From the NCBI GenBank assembly GCA_018667915.1, contig JABIRI010000095.1, forward strand, positions 1 through 43,810: DNA of 43,810 bases, read 5' to 3'. This stretch comes from Opitutaceae bacterium. GTDB lineage: Bacteria > Verrucomicrobiota > Verrucomicrobiia > Opitutales > Opitutaceae. The position numbers and the translations under genes are program-made. The notes under the pieces were generated by a model. It made no database searches. It was not told the origin of the DNA and saw nothing but the letters and a program-made list of their open reading frames with translations. This document shows, piece after piece, positions 19,174 through 32,248 of the stretch (positions are counted from its first letter, which is position 1; the number at the start of each line of letters is the position of its first letter).

Positions 19174-20310
19174 ATGTCGGGCGAGGCGCGAAACACTAAA
19201 GACAGCGTGAACTCTCCTTCTTCTGCAAACCAGTCTGGAATCGGACGTTCGCCGTGGCTCGCCGCGACGGTTTGTGGGGGCGTGGGATTTGTCGTATTTC
19301 AGTTCTGGGGCAACGCGGTGCGAGGCTACATTGATACATCTTCAGTGTTTTGGTGGTGGGGGTGGCAGTGGTTTAACCCCGCGTCGGAGTCGCAACATGG
19401 TCCTCTCGTGCTCGGCGTCGCAATTTGGTTGGCGTGGCGGAATCTGGCCAAGGATGGGAAGCGGCAGTCAGAGCAGAGCTTGGCGCCAGCCGTGCTGGCG
19501 ATGTTCGCGGGGTTGGGAATCCACTTATTGGGTTATGCTGTGCAGCAGACCCGAATTTCGATTGCCGCGGTGATGTTGTTTGCGTGGGGAGTGATGCGAT
19601 TGGGAGGTGGATCACGTTGGGGGAGTGCCGTGATGTTTCCCTTGGGGCTGCTGATCTTTGCGGTGCCGGTTGGCGTGCTTGATGCGGTCGGGTTTCATCT
19701 GCGACTCGGAGTGATTGCGACGACTGAGTTGATCGCCGGATTAGCTGGAATTGAGCTCGTGCGTAACGGCACGCAGCTATTTTCGCCAGATGGGTCCTAC
19801 CAATATGACGTGGCGGCTGCCTGTTCCGGCATGAGGTCGCTCATGGCGATGTTGGCTCTGTCTGCGATCATGGGATATATTGGGCCTCGGACTTGGTGGC
19901 GACGATCGGTGGTGTTTTTATTGGCGTTTCCGCTTACGTTTCTGGGGAACGTGGTGCGCATCAGTGCGATTGTTTTTGCCGGTGAGTGGTTCGGGCAAGG
20001 CGCGGGTGAGTTGGTTCACGATTGGGCGGGGTTCATTGTCTTCGTTATCGTTTTGGGCGGAGTCCAGTGGGCATCGAATACGCTGGAAGAATCGGACCAC
20101 ACGGGCTCGTCAACCTCGCTCACCGAACCAGACCAATCCGGTGCTCCGAGAGTTTGTCACCATAATGGTGACAAACTCATTCCCCCCCGGATGCGGGTTG
20201 CGGTGTTGGTGTGGGGTTGGCGGGGTTGGGCTCGATTGGAGGGATTGAGCGTTTGGAGGTGTTGGGCCGCACGGCTCAGGCGGGGGTCCTTATGGCGGAG
20301 GATGGACTGA
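19174..20310 (+). CDS. Exosortase (membrane cysteine protease-transpeptidase of a PEP-CTERM-like sorting system)
   Basis: Exosortases recognise a C-terminal tripartite sorting tag on secreted proteins and process it in the inner membrane. This protein has about eight hydrophobic segments and the full catalytic set, counted from the ATG at 19174: Cys217 in [10 protein letters not shown], Arg262 in FLGNVVRI and His282 in VHDWAGF. A GTG at 19207 is an alternative start. The C-terminal 75 residues after VQWASNTL are hydrophilic, then basic and aromatic, and unlike other exosortases. They cover a perfect hairpin (20150-20178) and overlap the EpsI frame by 100 bases. No tagged target protein is recognisable in the window. 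Confidence 0.9.
   Translation: MSGEARNTKDSVNSPSSANQSGIGRSPWLAATVCGGVGFVVFQFWGNAVRGYIDTSSVFWWWGWQWFNPASESQHGPLVLGVAIWLAWRNLAKDGKRQSEQSLAPAVLAMFAGLGIHLLGYAVQQTRISIAAVMLFAWGVMRLGGGSRWGSAVMFPLGLLIFAVPVGVLDAVGFHLRLGVIATTELIAGLAGIELVRNGTQLFSPDGSYQYDVAAACSGMRSLMAMLALSAIMGYIGPRTWWRRSVVFLLAFPLTFLGNVVRISAIVFAGEWFGQGAGELVHDWAGFIVFVIVLGGVQWASNTLEESDHTGSSTSLTEPDQSGAPRVCHHNGDKLIPPRMRVAVLVWGWRGWARLEGLSVWRCWAARLRRGSLWRRMD
19226..19242. repeat. 17-bp repeat, copy 2, at the 5' end of the exosortase gene
   Basis: This is an exact copy of the 17-mer at 17288-17304 (CAAACCAGTCTGGAATC). Here it lies inside the first codons of the exosortase (encoding NQSGI) if translation starts at 19174 or 19207, just before the first membrane segment. 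Confidence 0.5.
20150..20178. repeat. Perfect 13-bp inverted repeat with 3-base loop between exosortase and EpsI
   Basis: The left arm 20150-20162 (GAGTTTGTCACCA) pairs perfectly with 20166-20178 (TGGTGACAAACTC) around a TAA loop. No T-run follows, so it is not a standard terminator. In the exosortase frame it encodes residues within [10 protein letters not shown]. It could be a REP-like palindrome, a regulator site or an RNA hairpin. Confidence 0.75.
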
Positions 20311-20885
20311 ATCCGGCTCCACTACCGAAGTATATCGGGACGGACTGGATCGGTCGTGAATCTGAAGTGACTTCGGTTGAGCGGGAACTGTTGCCGCTCG
20401 ACACGGGTTATGCACGAAAGCTCTACGTGTCGTTGGATGATCAGCGGGAGCAGGTTTTTGTTTCGGTTGTTTTGAGCGGGCAAGATCGCACTTCGATACA
20501 CCGGCCGGAGCTGTGTTTGGTGGGGCAGGGATGGTCGATCGATTCGCAGGCCCAAACGGTTTTTGACGGTCAGGTTCCGGCGGTTCTTTTGGGCCTGAGT
20601 CGAGAGCTGATGGTCCCGAATCAAGGCATGGTGCAGGTCCCGGCGTTATTTGCGTATTGGTTCGTGGGGAGGGATCGCGTCGCCTCGACCACGGTCGAAC
20701 GATTATGGCATACCGCGCTGAACAGACTGCGGCTTCGACCGGACCGTTGGGCCTATGTTGTGGTGCAAACGGCGGTTCTCCCAGACGAAAATGAGGAGTC
20801 GGCACGAGAACGTATGGAGCGGGTAGCGAAGGCGTTGCGGAACCAGCTGACTCCGGTTGGGGGCGAAATTTTAGAGAAAGATTGA
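20211..20885 (+). CDS. EpsI family exosortase-associated protein (DUF3485)
   Basis: EpsI-type proteins accompany exosortases in exopolysaccharide and protein-sorting loci, and in some genomes are fused to the exosortase C-terminus; their biochemical role is unsettled. The signature here is [13 protein letters not shown], the conserved His-x-Pro-Glu-x-Cys and glycine-rich turn of the family. Start choice is difficult: GTG at 20211 is the most upstream good start in frame, and the ATG at 20292 ([12 protein letters not shown]) would lose any N-terminal anchor. An ATG at 20191 in the exosortase frame would give a convincing membrane anchor (MRVAVLV...) if two bases were removed near 20209. This may be a frameshifted fusion. 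Confidence 0.82.
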   Translation: MGLAGLGSIGGIERLEVLGRTAQAGVLMAEDGLNPAPLPKYIGTDWIGRESEVTSVERELLPLDTGYARKLYVSLDDQREQVFVSVVLSGQDRTSIHRPELCLVGQGWSIDSQAQTVFDGQVPAVLLGLSRELMVPNQGMVQVPALFAYWFVGRDRVASTTVERLWHTALNRLRLRPDRWAYVVVQTAVLPDENEESARERMERVAKALRNQLTPVGGEILEKD

Positions 20886-20919
20886 ATTTTCATCCCTCAC
20901 CCCCAGCATCCTCGTCCTC

Positions 20920-22500
20920 TTGGATTCGACCTGCGCCGCCGACTACGCCTTGTTGATTGCCGCGAGTGACCCGTTGGACTGGTCGCCCGCGGCTACTCTT
21001 GTTGTGGGTGTGCTGTTCGGCGTCGGAATCGCCCGAATGCTCCTGAAGCGCCATCGTAGGCAGAACCAAGAACAAGCCGACCAGGTGATGGCGGTGGCAA
21101 AACGAGAGGCGGCGGTTGTAGCTAAAGAGCTAAAACAAGCGGCGGAGAACGAGATTGCTTCGACCCGAGCTGAACTCTCCCGCGAGCAAGATCGTCACGC
21201 GATCGAGACCGATGTTAAACTGCGGGAGATCAAATCACACGAAGAGTCCTTGGCGGCGCTCGACTTCGAATTACAACGGAAGAATGAACGTCTCAATCGT
21301 GAGTCGGATGCGGTGAAACAGGCCCGTGATGCTTTGCGGGAAAAATCACGCGGCCTTCGTCGTAAGCTCGAAGGGTTATCAAATATGGACGCGGAGGAGA
21401 TCAAAACTTCTTTGCGCGAAGAAGTGCAGATCGAGTGCCAGGATGAATTGCGGGCATTACGTCGTGGGGTATTGGAGCGCAGCGAACAGGATCTGCAAAA
21501 CGAAGCGCGGCGCGTTTTGATCTCGGCGATGCAGCGGTTGTCTTCGCGTCCCAATAACGATCTTACGGCGACGATTGTGCAGTTGCCGACCGAGGAGATG
21601 AAGGGCCGCATCATCGGGCGCGAAGGACGCAACATAAAGTCCTTCGAAGCTGAGACAGGAGTGACGCTTTTGATCGATGAGTCGCCGCAGATGGTGCTCA
21701 TTTCTTCCTTTGATCCGGTGCGACGGGAAATTGCGCGCGTTGCATTGGAGGAGTTGATTGCGGATGGCCGGATTCATCCGGCCAGTATCGAAGAATTTGT
21801 GAACACGGCCCGTGACGAGATCGAACTCAAGGTCGAGCAAGCGGGTGAAGATGCGGTTGCGCAGTTGAGCATCAATGGGCTGAACCCGGAAGTCATCAAG
21901 CTGATCGGCCGTCTGAAGTATCGATTTGCTTATAATCAAAACGCGCTCGATCACTCGGTCGAAGTGGGATTCCTCAGCTCGATGTTGGCAAGTGAGTTGG
22001 GCTTGGATCCGGCGATTGCCAAACGCGCGGGATTGCTGCACGACATCGGCAAGGCGATCGAAAGTGATTACGAAGGAAGCCACGCCACGATTGGTGCTGA
22101 TTTCATCAAGCGACACGGAGAGACCCCCACCGTGGTCAACGCCGTCGCGGCTCACCATGAAGAGGTGCCACCGGAATCGGTTTACGCGGGCTTGGTGATT
22201 CTCGCCGATACGGTTTCGGCGGTGCGTCCGGGAGCTCGGGCGGAGTCGATGTCCAGCTACATTCAGCGGTTGGATCGCCTCGAGTCACTGGCCGCTTCCA
22301 TCGATGGGGTGAAGCAAGCGTTTGCGATCCAAGCGGGTCGCGAGGTGCGGGTTGTGGTCAATCCGAAGGTTGTTTCGGATGATCGGGCGGGTGAGATCGC
22401 CAAGGAACTACGTCAACGGGTTGAGGACGAGTTGCAGTATCCGAGCACGATCAAGATCACCGTTATTCGGGAATGTCGCTACAGCGAAACGGCGACTTAG
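20920..22500 (+). CDS. rny: Ribonuclease Y
   Basis: RNase Y is a membrane-anchored endoribonuclease that starts mRNA decay. Counted from the TTG at 20920, the 526-residue protein has one N-terminal membrane segment (about 23-42), a long coiled coil (about 45-200) and a KH RNA-binding domain with GRIIGREGRN at 229-238. An HD domain follows, with His345, His374-Asp375 (LLHDIGKA) and Asp430 (ILADTVS). Length matches the family (about 510-520). There is no ATG before the membrane segment, so a TTG start is needed; a TTG near 20974 is another choice. It begins 34 bases after the EpsI stop and may be partly cotranscribed with it. Confidence 0.96.
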   Translation: MDSTCAADYALLIAASDPLDWSPAATLVVGVLFGVGIARMLLKRHRRQNQEQADQVMAVAKREAAVVAKELKQAAENEIASTRAELSREQDRHAIETDVKLREIKSHEESLAALDFELQRKNERLNRESDAVKQARDALREKSRGLRRKLEGLSNMDAEEIKTSLREEVQIECQDELRALRRGVLERSEQDLQNEARRVLISAMQRLSSRPNNDLTATIVQLPTEEMKGRIIGREGRNIKSFEAETGVTLLIDESPQMVLISSFDPVRREIARVALEELIADGRIHPASIEEFVNTARDEIELKVEQAGEDAVAQLSINGLNPEVIKLIGRLKYRFAYNQNALDHSVEVGFLSSMLASELGLDPAIAKRAGLLHDIGKAIESDYEGSHATIGADFIKRHGETPTVVNAVAAHHEEVPPESVYAGLVILADTVSAVRPGARAESMSSYIQRLDRLESLAASIDGVKQAFAIQAGREVRVVVNPKVVSDDRAGEIAKELRQRVEDELQYPSTIKITVIRECRYSETAT

Positions 22501-22502
22501 CT

Positions 22503-23270
22503 TTAACCCTTCAGCGAAGCCAGGACAGCTTGATGCAGTTCGGGCGTCGCGGCGGCGATGGCGGATTCGGCGGGGTAGGGGCTGTTGCCCGACCAATCTG
22601 TAATGGTGCCACCGGCGCCACGGACAACGGGAATAAGGGCCGCGATATCCCAAGGGTTCATGATGGGGTCGATAGCAATATCTACAAAGCCCGCGGCGAG
22701 CATGAGGTAGCCGTAACCATCGGCCCAGGTGCGGTAGAGCCGAGTCTGTTGGATGAGTCGGTCGCACGCCGCGCCGTCCTGATATTTGCCAAGATTGAAG
22801 TGATCACTGGTCACCAAGGTCGATTGGTTGAGTTCTGTGGTCGGTCGACAGCGGGTAGGTTTGCCGTTGAGCGTGGTGGTCTCGTTATCGCCAATAGCGA
22901 GTTGCCCGAGGGTAGGTTGATTGATGGCGCCGAGGACGGGTTGGCCGTGGTGGAGTAACCCAATGAGCGTCGTCCAAAGCGGGACACCGGTGATAAAACT
23001 TTTGGTGCCGTCGATCGGGTCGAGGACCCAGACCCATTCGGCTTCCGGACGATCGCTACCGTGTTCTTCGCCAATGATGCCGTGATCGGGAAAGCGGGCG
23101 GTGATCATCTGCCGCATGAGCTCTTCTGCGCCCCGATCGGCGGCGGTGACGGGTGAATCGTCGGACTTGAATTCGACCGATGTGCCGGGGTTGCCAAAAA
23201 AAGGCGCGATAAAATCGGCACTGGCGACGGCTAGTTCGAGGGTAAATTCGCGGTATGAGGTCAGGTCCAC
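22503..23270 (-). CDS. hisN: Inositol monophosphatase family protein, probable histidinol-phosphatase
   Basis: The enzyme belongs to the Mg-dependent inositol monophosphatase superfamily. Motifs are GEEHG, WVLDPIDGTKSFITG (the metal-binding Asp-Pro-Ile-Asp-Gly-Thr) and WDIAALIPVVRGAGG. The exact motif 1 DPIDGTKSFITG is the form usual in HisN-type histidinol-phosphatases, which dephosphorylate L-histidinol phosphate in histidine synthesis. I therefore favour that role over inositol phosphate or 3'-phosphoadenosine 5'-phosphate. I start at GTG 23268-23270 (VDLTSYREFTLELA). The in-frame GTG at 23292-23294 lies inside a short tandem repeat that is probably non-coding. The gene converges on rny, with the two stops two bases apart. 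Confidence 0.85.
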   Translation of the reverse strand: MDLTSYREFTLELAVASADFIAPFFGNPGTSVEFKSDDSPVTAADRGAEELMRQMITARFPDHGIIGEEHGSDRPEAEWVWVLDPIDGTKSFITGVPLWTTLIGLLHHGQPVLGAINQPTLGQLAIGDNETTTLNGKPTRCRPTTELNQSTLVTSDHFNLGKYQDGAACDRLIQQTRLYRTWADGYGYLMLAAGFVDIAIDPIMNPWDIAALIPVVRGAGGTITDWSGNSPYPAESAIAAATPELHQAVLASLKG

Positions 23271-23284
23271 CCTGTTAGTTAGTC

Positions 23285-23311
23285 CACGGAACACCCGGAA
23301 GACACGGAAAA
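23285..23311. repeat. Three tandem 9-bp units (CACGGAAnA type)
   Basis: CACGGAACA, CCCGGAAGA and CACGGAAAA follow each other without gaps just upstream of the preferred hisN start. Repeats of the form CACGGAACACACGGAA are familiar from intergenic DNA of many environmental bacteria. The unit is short and the function is unknown. Confidence 0.65.
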
Positions 23312-23356
23312 ATTAGACGTTGGAAACCAAGTGGATTCAATCTGACCTCTTATTCG

Positions 23357-24022
23357 ATGTCCTGGTCCGAACAACCGATTCACTTCATTGATTTCGAAGG
23401 CAGTGTGGGTTCGGGGATTTTGGAGTATGGGGTCGTGACCGTGCAGGGTGGGACGTTGGTTGAGACGGCGACCCGAAAGTGCCGGGCGACGGGAAACGTG
23501 CGGGCGGAGGATGTGGCGGTGCATGGGTTGGTTGAATCAGCGATCGCGGAGGAGGCTCCGTTCTCGGATGAATTTGAGCGGTTTGCTTCGCTCCGGGAGT
23601 CGGGAGCGCTCGCGGCGCATTTTGCACAGGCTGAGAATACCATGATTAAATCGGTCTGGCCCTATGCGCGCGAAACACGTGACTTTGCGCGGCCCGATGA
23701 GTCGACGAATGAGTGGGGGCCATGGGTCGATACGGGACGATTATATCCGCAGTTTTATCCGTCGGTGGAGTCGGGGAAATTGGGTGACTTGGTGCAGGCG
23801 TTTGATCTGCAATCTGAGCTGGACCGCGTGGCGGATCTACACTGTCCAGCCGATCGCTGTCATTACCACGCGGCGCTTTATGATGCGTTGGCGGGAGCTT
23901 TGTTGCTTGTGCGTTTACGGCAAGAGGCCGAATTGGCCAACCAGTCGTTGGCGTGGTTGTTGCGCATGAGCACGCTCGATGCGACCAAGCGCGAGTCGAT
24001 GACGCAGGGTGACTTGTTTTAG
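23357..24022 (+). CDS. DEDDh-type 3'-5' exonuclease (DnaQ/RNase T-like)
   Basis: The 221-residue protein has the exonuclease I motif IHFIDFEG with Asp12 and Glu14. A middle region AAHFAQAENTMI fits motif II, and CHYHAALYDALAG fits motif III with a catalytic histidine and aspartate (His-x4-Asp). This is the DEDDh arrangement of DnaQ-like exonucleases, which remove nucleotides from 3' ends of DNA or RNA with two metal ions. There is no polymerase or other domain, so it is a stand-alone exonuclease; the substrate is not determined. Its TAG overlaps the TAA of the convergent WecG-type gene. It is divergent from hisN with an 86-base gap. Confidence 0.86.
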   Translation: MSWSEQPIHFIDFEGSVGSGILEYGVVTVQGGTLVETATRKCRATGNVRAEDVAVHGLVESAIAEEAPFSDEFERFASLRESGALAAHFAQAENTMIKSVWPYARETRDFARPDESTNEWGPWVDTGRLYPQFYPSVESGKLGDLVQAFDLQSELDRVADLHCPADRCHYHAALYDALAGALLLVRLRQEAELANQSLAWLLRMSTLDATKRESMTQGDLF

Positions 24023-24816
24023 TCCAGAGGGAATTTGGCCCAACCCATGCGCTGGGCCAACAAGCGAATGGCGAACGACGGCACTGTGACCACATATCGC
24101 TTGGTCAATCTTCGGGGTTCTTGTCCCAGACGCCACAGCCATTCGAACCCGGCCCGTTGCCAACGCTTTGGTGCCTGTTGCACTTGCCCGCTCAAAAAAT
24201 CGAAGGCGGCACCTACCCCAAGAGTAATGCACTTTGGGGAGTCTTGCTGGTGAAAATGCTGCATGAATGCCTCCTGTTTGGGCGTGCTTAGTCCGATCCA
24301 AACGAAGTCAGCAGCGGTTTGTTTAATTCCTTCGGTGGGGAGTTTGGCGACATCGTTATACCACGGCGGTGTTTCGTGACCGGCAACTCTAAGGTTAGGG
24401 AAGCGTTGTTGTAGTTGTTCGACCAGCTTCTCGGCGGTTTCGTCGCGCCCGCCGTAGAAATAGTGCGTGAGCTCCGTATCGGCGGTCTCCGCACACATTG
24501 CCTCCATCAGATCGGGACCGTAGGTGCGCCCGACATCTAAGAACCCGCTGCGGCGGCCCGTCCACACCAAAGGCATGCCATCAGGCGTCGCCATCAGCGC
24601 GTGGTTGAGCGTGCGGCGATGTTGCGGGTGGTGTCGTGCTTGGATGATGGAGTGCGCGTCACAACAACAGACATATCCGCTCTTTCCCTCACGTGACGCG
24701 CTGATCAAATTGCGGGTCGCTGTCTCCAAGTTCACCGCATGAACGCCAACTCCCAAAACGTTGAATCGCGGTGTATCCACGTTGAGAAATTCGACGCAGC
24801 ACATGGATATTGGCAA
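24019..24816 (-). CDS. WecG/TagA/CpsF family glycosyltransferase
   Basis: The 265-residue protein fits the compact GT26 family, which adds ManNAcA, ManNAc or a related sugar to a polyprenyl-linked acceptor on the inner face of the membrane. Visible signatures are the nucleotide-sugar motif TPDGMPLVW (Asp79), GRTYGPDLM with Arg97, VWIGLSTPKQE, and the C-terminal APKRWQRAGFEWLWRLGQEPRR. Such enzymes build the second sugar of enterobacterial common antigen, wall teichoic acid linkage units or capsule repeats. Here it probably serves the glycan island upstream, though 3 kb of unrelated genes separate them. An ATG four codons downstream (M5) could also be the start. Confidence 0.92.
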   Translation of the reverse strand: MPISMCCVEFLNVDTPRFNVLGVGVHAVNLETATRNLISASREGKSGYVCCCDAHSIIQARHHPQHRRTLNHALMATPDGMPLVWTGRRSGFLDVGRTYGPDLMEAMCAETADTELTHYFYGGRDETAEKLVEQLQQRFPNLRVAGHETPPWYNDVAKLPTEGIKQTAADFVWIGLSTPKQEAFMQHFHQQDSPKCITLGVGAAFDFLSGQVQQAPKRWQRAGFEWLWRLGQEPRRLTKRYVVTVPSFAIRLLAQRMGWAKFPLD

Positions 24817-24822
24817 GCTTGG

Positions 24823-25467
24823 TTAAACCGCCGAAGCGATGAACGCTTCCAAATCAAACTCCGCCATCGAGTCGAGTCGCTGATGGGCGTGCCCGAATTC
24901 GTATTGGCGGGTGCTCGGATTGGGCACGACGACGACGGACAAACCGGCGCGATGCGCCGCGACGTGGCCGGGCACCGAGTCTTCAAATGCAACGGCCGCG
25001 CCGGCTTGAATTCCGAGTCGTGCACAAGCGAGTTGGTAAACGTCGGGCGCGGGTTTGGGATTCACCACATCGTCACGACACGTGATCACCTCGAACCGTT
25101 CCCGTAGACCGAGTCGCTCCAAGTGCCCTTCCACGTGACCGTGACCCGAGTTCGAAGCGATCCCGAGCCTGATTGATTTCCGTTCGGCCGCATTCAGCAG
25201 ATCAATAATACCCGGGAGGATCGGCTGCTGGAGGACGATTTCCTGTTTTATTTGTTCGAATTGAGCTTCGAGTTTATCCCGATCATGACCGTCAGAGAAT
25301 GATGCCCAAGGATCATAGGGAATATCGCTGTGTCCGATGATATTATGTCCCTTGGCTCGGTCATAAAGGAGCCCGTGGTCAGCGTGGACCCGCTCCCAGC
25401 TATCCAATAGCGGAGTTTCGGTATCCAGAATCAGGCCATCAAAATCGAGGATGAGCGCAGCGAGCAT
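24823..25467 (-). CDS. HAD-superfamily phosphatase (HAD-IA, beta-phosphoglucomutase-like)
   Basis: I start at the ATG at 25465-25467 (MLAALILDFDGLILDTE), which places motif I with its nucleophile aspartate in DFDGLILD at the N-terminus. The longer open frame upstream runs into the gyrA terminator and is unlikely to be translated. Motif II is LGIASNSG, and motif III/IV is NPKPAPDVY followed by VAFEDSVPG. The helical cap of the IA class lies between motifs I and II. Such enzymes dephosphorylate small sugar or nucleotide phosphates; the substrate is not evident. It ends 6 bases before the WecG-type gene, so the two may be cotranscribed. Confidence 0.88.
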   Translation of the reverse strand: MLAALILDFDGLILDTETPLLDSWERVHADHGLLYDRAKGHNIIGHSDIPYDPWASFSDGHDRDKLEAQFEQIKQEIVLQQPILPGIIDLLNAAERKSIRLGIASNSGHGHVEGHLERLGLRERFEVITCRDDVVNPKPAPDVYQLACARLGIQAGAAVAFEDSVPGHVAAHRAGLSVVVVPNPSTRQYEFGHAHQRLDSMAEFDLEAFIASAV

Positions 25468-25524
25468 GGAGGAGCCATGCGCGGAGAAAACTGCAGAGGC
25501 AAGCGATGGGGGGACCTGAGAAAG

Positions 25525-25550
25525 AAAAAACCCAGCCGGTGAAGGCTGGG
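25525..25550 (-). terminator. Rho-independent terminator of gyrBA
   Basis: On the minus strand CCCAGCC, a 6-base loop and GGCTGGG (positions 25550 to 25531) are followed by six T (25530 to 25525). It lies 28 bases past the gyrA stop. Its position argues against translation starts upstream of 25467 for the next gene. Confidence 0.9.
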
Positions 25551-25578
25551 TTTGGAGAATTTGCAATGTAGCGAAGGC

Positions 25579-28218
<2,640 letters not shown>

Positions 28219-28265
28219 GCGTGGCTAGCTGGATATAAAATTAATTCGCGTCGCGGGCGAGCGGA

Positions 28266-30977
<2,712 letters not shown>

Positions 30978-31391
30978 GTGAAGTTATCGGTAAAAGTAGA
31001 CTATGCCTGCCGGGTTTTGGCCCAACTTGCCCGCACCTACGGTTCTGACCGATTAGCGCACATTGAGGATTTGGCCAAAATTGAAGAGGTTCCGGCCAAC
31101 TACCTCGTGCAAATCCTGTCGGAATTGCGTAATGGCGGCTTGATTTCGAGCAAACGGGGCAAGCAAGGCGGCTATGCCTTGGCTCGCGCTCCCGAGCGTG
31201 TTACGCTTTACGATATCGTGAGCCTGATAGAAGGAGACGTATTAGAGTTGAGCGGATCAGGCGAGGGATTCAGTGGCCTGCAGGTCGATGCCGTGTGGCA
31301 AACCGTCAAGGACACGCTCGAACAGCAGTGCCGGTCCTGCACCCTCGACCAAATGGTGAACCCTGCCGGCGAAGAGATGTATTATATTTAG
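30978..31391 (+). CDS. Rrf2 family transcriptional regulator
   Basis: The 137-residue protein begins (with GTG at 30978) as KLSVKVDYACRVLAQLAR, the usual first helix of Rrf2 winged-helix regulators. SKRGKQGGYALARAP gives the wing that contacts DNA. Members sense iron-sulfur status, nitric oxide or cysteine supply. In this copy the C-terminal region has only Cys-Arg-Ser-Cys, in QQCRSCTLDQM, and not the three spaced cysteines of IscR, so cluster binding is doubtful. A TTG at 30954 is a possible longer start. The gene is followed 25 bases later by the zinc-ribbon gene and they probably form one transcript. Confidence 0.88.
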   Translation: MKLSVKVDYACRVLAQLARTYGSDRLAHIEDLAKIEEVPANYLVQILSELRNGGLISSKRGKQGGYALARAPERVTLYDIVSLIEGDVLELSGSGEGFSGLQVDAVWQTVKDTLEQQCRSCTLDQMVNPAGEEMYYI

Positions 31392-31416
31392 CCCTGCGCC
31401 GTTGATCCCAAATTTC

Positions 31417-32124
31417 ATGCGACACCCCGCCATCGAACCCCTGTTAATTCTCCAAGACCGCGAACAATCTCGACGTTCGTTGAGCCAAAATCTGGCCGCT
31501 GTCCCCGGCGACCGAGCCCGCGTTCAGGCCAGGATCGACGCGGAGAAAAATGCGATCGAAGCCGCCAAAGCAGAATGGCGTGAATTAGAAACCAGCAAGA
31601 AACTACTCGAGACCGAGATTGGCAGCGCTGAGGACAAGCTTGGTAAATACCGCACGCAGCAGTCGCTGGTGAAAAAAAACGACGAGTATCAAGCGTTGGG
31701 CCACGAAATTGAGACCGCCGAGGCGGAGATCAGTAAACTGGAAGAGCGCGAGCTCGAGATCATGTATGAGATCGACAGTTCGAAAGAGCGATTTGCGGCG
31801 GCGGAGAAAAAGCTACAGGACAATATTGCCGATCATGAAAGTAAATTGGCGGTCTTGGCGGAGCGGGAAGCGAGTTTGACGGCGGAATTGAAAGCAGCCG
31901 AAGGGACGGTAGAGGTCGCGCGTGGCGATCTTGAGGTGAAATCACTCCGACTGTTTGATCAGATTGCTCCGCGGACGTTTCCGGCGTGCGTTGCGGTTGA
32001 GGGCGGAAAATGTGGCGGATGCCATTTACGCGTTTCCGGTGAGGCCGAAGGGGTCGCACGTAAAGGTGATGAACTCGGCCGCTGCGACCAGTGTGGTCGG
32101 ATCATTTGGTGGGAATCGTCGTAG
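31417..32124 (+). CDS. Coiled-coil C4 zinc-ribbon protein (zf-RING_7 / CT398-like)
   Basis: From the ATG at 31417 (MRHPAIEPLLILQDRE) the protein is about 235 residues. A long antiparallel coiled coil (about residues 10-180), rich in Glu, Lys and Ala, is followed by a C-terminal zinc ribbon with CGGC and CDQCGR (four cysteines). This is the architecture of the widespread zf-RING_7/DUF164 family, which includes chlamydial CdsZ. In most bacteria its role is unknown; structural work suggests scaffolding or nucleic-acid contact. It lies between an Rrf2 gene and rnpB. The ORF is open five codons further upstream to a TTG. Confidence 0.88.
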   Translation: MRHPAIEPLLILQDREQSRRSLSQNLAAVPGDRARVQARIDAEKNAIEAAKAEWRELETSKKLLETEIGSAEDKLGKYRTQQSLVKKNDEYQALGHEIETAEAEISKLEERELEIMYEIDSSKERFAAAEKKLQDNIADHESKLAVLAEREASLTAELKAAEGTVEVARGDLEVKSLRLFDQIAPRTFPACVAVEGGKCGGCHLRVSGEAEGVARKGDELGRCDQCGRIIWWESS

Positions 32125-32248
32125 CTGAATTACGAATTTTCTGCTGAGCCGGGCTTTCTCCCGAGCCCAGGCTACGGCGAGGCGCGGGGCCCCGGCGTTC
32201 CTTGGGGAGGGGAGGAGGTTGTCCGACGGGTCACTTCGGAGGCATGCG

